In this document: positions 7,727 through 11,591 of the stretch, one piece after another
How the letters are laid out: each line of letters starts with the position of its first letter
Numbering within the stretch: position 1 is the first letter of the stretch
DNA from: an uncultured Eubacteriales bacterium
Lineage (GTDB): Bacteria > Bacillota > Clostridia > Lachnospirales > Anaerotignaceae
Reading direction: 5' to 3'
Assembly (NCBI GenBank): GCA_902406135.1
Contig: CABPCX010000027.1
Span: 1-11,591 of the forward strand
DNA: 11,591 nucleotides
The notes under the pieces: model-generated
The model's input: only the letters and a program-made list of their open reading frames with translations
What the model was told of the DNA's origin: nothing
The model's database searches: none
Program-made: the position numbers and the translations under genes

Positions 7727-7941
7727 ACCGGGTCATAGCCGCCCTCGTGGAAGGGATGGCATTTCAAAATCCGTCTTATACTGAGGTAAAGCCCCTTAAA
7801 AGGACCGTATTTAGTTATCGCCTCATAGGCATACTGAGAGCATGTCGGTGTGAAACGGCATGTCGGCATAAAATGAGGTGATATACACAGCTGATAAAAC
7901 CTTATCAAGAACAGGAAAAATTTTTTAAGTATTTTTTTCAT
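7720..7941 (-). CDS. yidD: Membrane protein insertion efficiency factor YidD
   Basis: YidD is a small, probably membrane-associated protein that improves YidC-dependent insertion. It is 73 residues and shows the whole family signature: [15 protein letters not shown] (28-42), [16 protein letters not shown] (49-64) and the ending GGYDPVP. Conserved cysteines are at 28, 34 and 61. The N terminus is hydrophobic and basic ([17 protein letters not shown]), consistent with an amphipathic membrane helix. It starts 7 bases after the rnpA stop. The ribosome site is weak (AAGAG about 11 bases upstream), so coupling with rnpA translation is likely. Confidence 0.96.
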   Translation of the reverse strand: MKKILKKFFLFLIRFYQLCISPHFMPTCRFTPTCSQYAYEAITKYGPFKGLYLSIRRILKCHPFHEGGYDPVP

Positions 7942-7948
7942 AAATAAA

Positions 7949-8311
7949 TCAGCTCTTTTCGAGATTATCCGCCTTATCCGCCAAAAGGTTATGTTTTTTC
8001 AAAAGATGATTAAGGGATTTATATATATCGCGGTAGGACGCCTCGTTTGACGACACCCTGGCAATGACTACGATATCATATCCCTTTAACACCTTATTTT
8101 CGCTTAATCTGTAACTTTCACGGATAAGCCTCGTTACTCTGCTGCGCACTACGCTTTTACCTACTTTTTTGCTTACGGAAATACCGAGTCTGTTTATATT
8201 TCTTCCGTTTTTAATTACATACATTACAAGATGGCGGTTAGCCAGAGACTTGCCCCTGTTATAAACATATCTGAATTGAAAATTTTTTCTCAGCGATTCG
8301 GTAAATTCCAT
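7949..8311 (-). CDS. rnpA: Ribonuclease P protein component
   Basis: RnpA binds the RNase P RNA and helps it cut the 5' leader from pre-tRNAs. The 120-residue protein has the N-terminal [17 protein letters not shown] (6-22) and the family signature [25 protein letters not shown] (41-65), which contributes RNA-contacting basic residues. The usual RNR of this motif is RSR here. The start is the ATG at 8311 with AAGAGG 7 bases upstream. A longer frame from a TTG at 8329 would place this ribosome site inside the coding region and is rejected. It follows rpmH at 97 bp with a hairpin between them. Confidence 0.96.
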   Translation of the reverse strand: MEFTESLRKNFQFRYVYNRGKSLANRHLVMYVIKNGRNINRLGISVSKKVGKSVVRSRVTRLIRESYRLSENKVLKGYDIVVIARVSSNEASYRDIYKSLNHLLKKHNLLADKADNLEKS

Positions 8312-8346
8312 ATTTCTACCTCTTTTCAAGGCTTAAAAAGCATCGC

Positions 8347-8376
8347 ATACTATAAAAGGCCACTCTCAGCGGCCTT
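8347..8376 (-). terminator. Hairpin between rpmH and rnpA, probable attenuator
   Basis: On the minus strand AAGGCC/GGCCTT (8376-8371 with 8361-8356) has a 9-nt loop and is followed by TTATAG. The short stem and poor T tract suggest partial termination. That would fit the need for much more ribosomal protein L34 than RNase P protein from one promoter. Confidence 0.55.
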
Positions 8377-8408
8377 ATTATATCTGTATATGCTAAAGAT
8401 TTTTAAAA

Positions 8409-8543
8409 TTATGCTGATAATACTTTTCTGCCTTTTTTTCTTCTTGCAGCTAAAACCTTTCTTCCGTTGGCTGTTGCCATTCTTTTTCTGAAACCGTGAA
8501 CTTTGCTTCTCTGTCTTTTTTTAGGCTGGAATGTCATTTTCAT
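8409..8543 (-). CDS. rpmH: 50S ribosomal protein L34
   Basis: L34 is a small basic protein of the large ribosomal subunit. The 44-codon gene encodes [18 protein letters not shown] at its start, then [20 protein letters not shown] and ends with RKVLSA. This is the complete and highly conserved family sequence. A strong ribosome site (AGGAGGTG) lies 8 bases before the ATG. An internal ATG two codons later is less well spaced. It is the first gene of the leftward cluster, directly behind a near-consensus promoter, and it borders oriC as in other Firmicutes. Confidence 0.98.
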   Translation of the reverse strand: MKMTFQPKKRQRSKVHGFRKRMATANGRKVLAARRKKGRKVLSA

Positions 8544-8604
8544 ACCGCGCGCACCTCCTTTTTATTGCATAAGAAATCCTTGCTTATGGGCAAGCACTGC
8601 TATC

Positions 8605-8633
8605 ATTATATTAAATAAATGGCGTAACGTCAA
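8605..8633 (-). promoter_or_regulatory. Strong sigma-A type promoter for rpmH
   Basis: On the minus strand TTGACG (8633-8628), a 17-base spacer and a perfect TATAAT (8610-8605) lie about 62 bases before rpmH. This is the best promoter in the window (11 of 12 consensus bases with ideal spacing). It should drive rpmH through khpB. Confidence 0.9.
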
Positions 8634-8666
8634 GAAAAATTGAAATTTATTTTATATGATGAATAA

Positions 8667-8738
8667 ATTGTGAAACCTTTAAAAATATTCACAATATATA
8701 GTATGTGCCGTTGAAAAATTTCCTTTAAATGAAATTTT
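8667..8738. repeat. Two short inverted repeats upstream of the rpmH promoter
   Basis: ATTGTGAA (8667-8674) is inverted at 8688-8695, and AAAATTTC (8715-8722) is inverted at 8731-8738; both are perfect 8-bp arms. The second arm of the first pair overlaps a DnaA-box-like sequence (8685-8693, ATATTCACA). The stretch is very AT-rich. These could be protein-binding sites or chance in AT-rich DNA. Confidence 0.4.
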
Positions 8739-8866
8739 GTCGGTAAATGTTTGTCTATGTTGGGTGTTGATAAAAAAATCTATTTTTGATATATTTAAGT
8801 AACGGATTAAACATTATTCACATCTTTTTTTGAGGCAGGTTATTAACATATTGTCTTATCAAGAAA

Positions 8867-8891
8867 AGTTATCAACAAATTGTTGATAACT
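8867..8891. repeat. Perfect 25-bp palindrome of two inverted DnaA boxes
   Basis: Twelve-base arms (8867-8878 and 8880-8891) are perfect inverted copies around one central base. Each arm contains TTATCAACA, so two DnaA boxes face each other with three bases between them. The right arm supplies the dnaA -35 element. Confidence 0.9.
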
Positions 8892-8911
8892 CTGTGTATA
8901 ACTTTTATAAT
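8883..8911 (+). promoter_or_regulatory. dnaA promoter overlapped by DnaA boxes
   Basis: TTGATA (8883-8888), a 17-base spacer and a perfect TATAAT (8906-8911) form a strong promoter. The -35 lies within the minus-strand box 8881-8889, and the perfect box 8893-8901 fills the spacer. DnaA bound there would cover the promoter, which predicts autorepression. The leader to the dnaA start would be about 170 bases. Confidence 0.8.
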
Positions 8912-9090
8912 CATTCACCGGACAGGCTTTTTACCTGAAAAAAATTTCTGTTAATTGTTTTGATAAAAAAATTCTTGAAAATGTTAATTTCTGTTTAAGA
9001 CCGGCTTAGTAAAAAAAGTTATCAACATAATTAACAGAGATATGTGTATAAATTAATTATTTTATTAACAAACAAGAGGGAGGCAGCTCA

Positions 9091-10419
9091 ATGGATATCA
9101 CACAGCTATGGACTAATACTCTCGCGCTTCTTGAACCGGAAATCTCTCCGATATCATTCCAGACATGGATACAGCCCATCATTCCAGTTAAAATCAGCGG
9201 CAACACAGTCGTACTGAGAATAGACGAAAGCTTCATTAAAGGCATGGTTGAGACAAGATTTCTGACACTTATAGAAAATTCGGTAAAACATCTTATGGGA
9301 GCAGAGTATAAAGTCAGCATTATCTCAGGCGATGAAAGCTTTGAGGAAGAAAAAAAGGCGGAGGAAAAGGCTCCGAAGCCCGCAAACGGCTTTAACAGCA
9401 ATCTTAATCCCAAATACGTTTTCAGCACATTTGTCGTAGGAAACAGCAACAGAATGGCCCATGCGGCATCTCTTGCGGTAGCGGAAGCTCCTGCGAAGGC
9501 ATACAACCCCTTCTTCCTTTATGGCGGTGTTGGTCTTGGAAAAACCCATCTTATGCATTCTATAGCCCACTACATACTGGACCAGAATCCCAATGCCAAG
9601 GTTTTATACGCTTCATGCGAGACCTTTACAAATGAGCTTATCAACTCAATCAGGGACGATAATAATGAAGAATTCAGAAGAAAATACAGAAACATAGACG
9701 TACTGCTTATCGACGATATACAGTTCATATCCCAGAAAGAGCGTACTCAGGAGGAATTTTTCCATACCTTTAATGCTCTGCATGACGCCAACAAGCAGAT
9801 AATCATTTCCAGCGACCGACCTCCCAAGGAAATAAAAACCCTTGAGGACAGGCTCAGAAGCCGTTTTGAAGGCGGTCTCATAGCGGACATACAGCCGCCC
9901 GATTTGGAAACAAGGATAGCTATTTTAAAGAAAAAAGCGGAAAATGAAAACCTGGAGATAGGCGACGATGTGCTTGGATATATTGCTAAAAACATCGTAT
10001 CAAACATCAGAGAGCTGGAAGGCGCCCTTACAAGGGTAGTAGCCTACGCAAAGCTTACAAAGGCCCAGATTACAAGGTCTCTGGCTGAAAATGCCCTTAA
10101 GGATATATTCAATGAGCAGTCAGCCATCGAGATAACTCCCGAAAGGATACAGGAAGTTGTGGCCCAGTACTACAACATACGTCCCGAGGATATAATCGGC
10201 TCAAAGAGAAACAGCTCCATAGCAAAACCCAGACAGATAGCCATGTATCTTTCAAGGCAGCTGCTGGATATGTCGCTGCCAAAGCTTGGCGAGCACTTCG
10301 GAGGAAGGGACCATACAACAATTATCCATGGCATCAACAAGATACAGGATAATCTCAAGACAGACAAGAACCTCCAGAATGTTATTTTTGAGCTTGAAAA
10401 CAGGATTAAAGGCGAATAA
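9091..10419 (+). CDS. dnaA: Chromosomal replication initiator protein DnaA
   Basis: DnaA is the AAA+ initiator that binds DnaA boxes, forms an ATP-dependent filament and opens the origin. It is 442 residues, full length. Domain I (1-75) begins with the usual tryptophan-containing [10 protein letters not shown] and carries SFQTWIQPI. Domain II (about 78-105) is a short, acidic and Lys-rich linker. The AAA+ domain III has Walker [10 protein letters not shown] (145-153), Walker B LLIDDIQF (205-212), sensor 1 near SSDRPP (240-245), the arginine-finger region LEDRLRSRF (251-259) and the sensor 2 segment NIRELEGAL (305-313). Domain IV ends with the box-binding signature [15 protein letters not shown] (404-418). 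The start ATG has GAGGGAGG 7 bases upstream. It is likely autoregulated through the boxes in its promoter. Confidence 0.99.
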   Translation: MDITQLWTNTLALLEPEISPISFQTWIQPIIPVKISGNTVVLRIDESFIKGMVETRFLTLIENSVKHLMGAEYKVSIISGDESFEEEKKAEEKAPKPANGFNSNLNPKYVFSTFVVGNSNRMAHAASLAVAEAPAKAYNPFFLYGGVGLGKTHLMHSIAHYILDQNPNAKVLYASCETFTNELINSIRDDNNEEFRRKYRNIDVLLIDDIQFISQKERTQEEFFHTFNALHDANKQIIISSDRPPKEIKTLEDRLRSRFEGGLIADIQPPDLETRIAILKKKAENENLEIGDDVLGYIAKNIVSNIRELEGALTRVVAYAKLTKAQITRSLAENALKDIFNEQSAIEITPERIQEVVAQYYNIRPEDIIGSKRNSSIAKPRQIAMYLSRQLLDMSLPKLGEHFGGRDHTTIIHGINKIQDNLKTDKNLQNVIFELENRIKGE

Positions 10420-10446
10420 TTACGTATATAAAGTATGTTAATAATT

Positions 10447-10689
10447 TGTTGATATGCCTGTTTATTCGCAGATTAAAATTGTGGATAAATTTCGCCGGGC
10501 ATGCCGGCATGTTTAAACTGTGGAAAACTTTATAATTTTTCAAGACAGGTTTAACAGGCTTATCAATATGTTGAAAACCTTATTTTCAAAGAAAAAATAA
10601 CTTTTCAACAAATTAACAGCCCCTACTATTACTACTACGGGATCAACTATTTATATATTTATATTTTATACAGAAAGGAGTTATCAACA
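10447..10689. other. oriC, downstream DnaA-box cluster (dnaA-dnaN spacer)
   Basis: One perfect box lies at 10480-10488 (minus, TTATCCACA). Weaker ones are 10519-10527 (minus, TTTTCCACA), 10447-10455 (minus, ATATCAACA), 10560-10568 (plus, TTATCAATA), 10569-10577 (minus, TTTTCAACA), 10602-10610 (plus, TTTTCAACA) and 10681-10689 (plus, TTATCAACA). A GC-rich 12-bp palindrome CATGCCGGCATG lies at 10500-10511. The last weak boxes run into a short C-rich stretch and the DnaA-trio. Together with the rpmH-dnaA cluster this forms a bipartite origin as in Bacillus. Confidence 0.85.
10623..10670. other. DnaA-trio and AT-rich DNA unwinding element
   Basis: From 10623 the plus strand reads CTA CTA TTA CTA CTA, which is 3'-GAT/AAT repeats on the minus strand, followed by CGG. 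It closely resembles the DnaA-trio of the Bacillus subtilis unwinding system, which guides DnaA onto single-stranded DNA. As there, it sits after DnaA boxes and a C-rich stretch (10619-10623). An AT-rich tract (10643-10670) with repeated TTTATA-like phrases follows and is the likely melting region. Confidence 0.8.
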
Positions 10690-10690
10690 T

Positions 10691-11591
10691 ATGAAACTTA
10701 CATGCTCTCGTGATTCACTTCTGAATGCTATAAATATAGTATCCAAAGCCGTTTCATCAAGAACAACACTTCCTATACTGGAATGTATACTTCTTACTGC
10801 CGGTGACGACGGTTTTAAACTTACTGCCAATGATATGGAACTTGCCATAGAATCTTCATATATAGATGCCGACGTGGAGGAAAACGGAAAGGTTGCCCTT
10901 GACGCAAGATTCTTCTCTGACATAATAAGGAAGGTTGACGGCGAAGAAGTAAAAATTTCTTCCGATGACAAAAACATTGCTACAATAAAATGCGGCAAGA
11001 GCGAATTCAAAATATCAGGCCAGGACGGAGACGAATTCCCTCCCATACCTGAGGTTGAAAAAAATGCAAAATTCGTTATTTCTCAGAATGAGCTGAGAAA
11101 CCTCATCAGACAGACCATATTCTCCATATCCCAGGACGAGTCCAAGCCCGTACTTACAGGAGAACTTATCGAGATTGAGGACAATATGATAGACTTCGTG
11201 TCCGTTGACGGTTACAGAATTTCCTATAAAAAGGCAGAGCTTGTTCAGTCATCAGGCGCAAAAAGAGCTATCGTTCCCGGAAAATCCCTGGGGGAAATAG
11301 CAAAAATACTTTCCCAGGACGAGGAAGAAAAGGCAGTCCTTTACTTTACAGAAAACCACATAATGGCTGACATTAACGGAAATATCGTGGTTTCAAGACT
11401 TATCCAGGGAGAATTTATCAAATATCAGCAGAGCTTTACAAATGATTACAAAACTTCTGCAAAAATCAACAGACTTCAGATGCTGGACAGCCTTGAGAGA
11501 GCTTCTCTTATTTCAAGGGATTCCAGAAAAATACCCGTTAAAATGGAAATTTCAGGCAACAATATAGTTATAACAGCCAATGCTGAAACAA
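10691..11591 (+). CDS. dnaN: DNA polymerase III subunit beta (sliding clamp), 3' truncated by window
   Basis: DnaN is the ring-shaped clamp that tethers DNA polymerase III to DNA and recruits other repair and replication proteins. The frame is open for 300 codons to the window end; about 65-70 residues of the usual 365-370 are missing. Seen are the start MKLTCSRDSLLNAINIVSKA, RTTLPILECILL (25-36), ANDMELAIES (47-56), SGQDGDEFPPIP (107-118), the domain 2 start FVISQNELRNLIRQT (126-140), LTGELIEIEDN (155-165) and SVDGYRIS (172-179). The start ATG follows AAAGGAG at a 10-base spacing, with a DnaA-box-like sequence in that gap. It is probably transcribed with dnaA; no clear separate promoter was found. 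Confidence 0.97.
   Translation, partial: MKLTCSRDSLLNAINIVSKAVSSRTTLPILECILLTAGDDGFKLTANDMELAIESSYIDADVEENGKVALDARFFSDIIRKVDGEEVKISSDDKNIATIKCGKSEFKISGQDGDEFPPIPEVEKNAKFVISQNELRNLIRQTIFSISQDESKPVLTGELIEIEDNMIDFVSVDGYRISYKKAELVQSSGAKRAIVPGKSLGEIAKILSQDEEEKAVLYFTENHIMADINGNIVVSRLIQGEFIKYQQSFTNDYKTSAKINRLQMLDSLERASLISRDSRKIPVKMEISGNNIVITANAET

Larger units (their letters stand above)
8685..9051. other. oriC, upstream DnaA-box cluster (rpmH-dnaA spacer)
   Basis: Against the consensus TTATNCACA, perfect boxes lie at 8814-8822 (plus, TTATTCACA), 8893-8901 (minus, TTATACACA) and 9043-9051 (minus, TTATACACA). Boxes with one mismatch, mostly TTATCAACA, lie at 8765-8773 (minus), 8840-8848 (plus, TTATTAACA), 8869-8877 (plus), 8881-8889 (minus) and 9019-9027 (plus); 8685-8693 (plus) is ATATTCACA. 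The phrase AAAAGTTATCAACA is repeated at 8864-8877 and 9014-9027. The whole 547-bp spacer (8544-9090) has no gene; it holds the rpmH and dnaA promoters and these boxes. This is one half of a bipartite origin. Confidence 0.9.

Noticed and set aside
8312..8329. TTG start of rnpA at 8329
   Set aside because: The extra six codons include the ribosome site of the ATG at 8311, which gives the usual family N terminus.
9057..9570. Minus-strand frames inside dnaA
   Set aside because: They are antisense to highly conserved dnaA codons and have no ribosome sites.
11272..11285. NBS-like sequence in dnaN (CGTTCCCGGAAAAT)
   Set aside because: Eleven of 14 positions match but the core symmetry is broken; chance is likely in coding DNA.

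Overview
The window spans the chromosomal replication origin of a low-GC Gram-positive bacterium. The order rpmH-rnpA-yidD-yidC-khpB(jag)-mnmE-mnmG-rsmG-noc, transcribed leftward, with dnaA-dnaN transcribed rightward from the same spacer, is the classic Firmicutes oriC neighbourhood. Protein style (an L34 beginning [22 protein letters not shown], a YidC of 370 residues, frequent ATA and AGA codons) suggests a Clostridia member, possibly Lachnospiraceae-like. That placement is inference; the genus cannot be read from this sequence alone.

Layout, left to right. Positions 1-740 hold no convincing protein gene. They contain a cluster of at least three copies of one repeat: a partial copy cut by the window edge (minus strand), a full copy at about 122-365 (plus) and a full copy at about 462-705 (minus). 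The two full copies differ in sequence but keep the same long-range stem and the same two hairpins, including compensatory base changes, which suggests a structured RNA element. A bidirectional terminator (741-777) separates this cluster from a ParB-family gene that looks like Noc, which has its own promoter. rsmG, mnmG and mnmE follow as a tightly packed leftward cluster. A strong terminator at 5832-5864 isolates that cluster from khpB-yidC-yidD-rnpA-rpmH, which is driven by a near-consensus promoter at 8605-8633.

The origin is bipartite. The rpmH-dnaA spacer (8544-9090) holds about nine DnaA boxes, including a perfect 25-bp palindrome made of two inverted boxes that overlaps the predicted dnaA promoter. 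The dnaA-dnaN spacer (10420-10690) holds more boxes, a series of five CTA/TTA trinucleotides that matches the DnaA-trio unwinding element known from Bacillus subtilis, and a following AT-rich stretch. Unwinding is therefore expected near 10.62-10.67 kb. One DnaA-box-like sequence lies between the dnaN ribosome binding site and its start codon.

The genes work together in chromosome replication (DnaA, DnaN), origin or nucleoid-linked control (Noc-like), ribosome and tRNA maturation (L34, RNase P protein, MnmE/MnmG, RsmG), membrane protein insertion (YidC, YidD) and RNA binding (KhpB). All genes point away from the origin, co-directional with the replication forks. The core genes are ordinary and intact; the most unusual material is the structured repeat cluster at the left edge and the detailed architecture of the origin.
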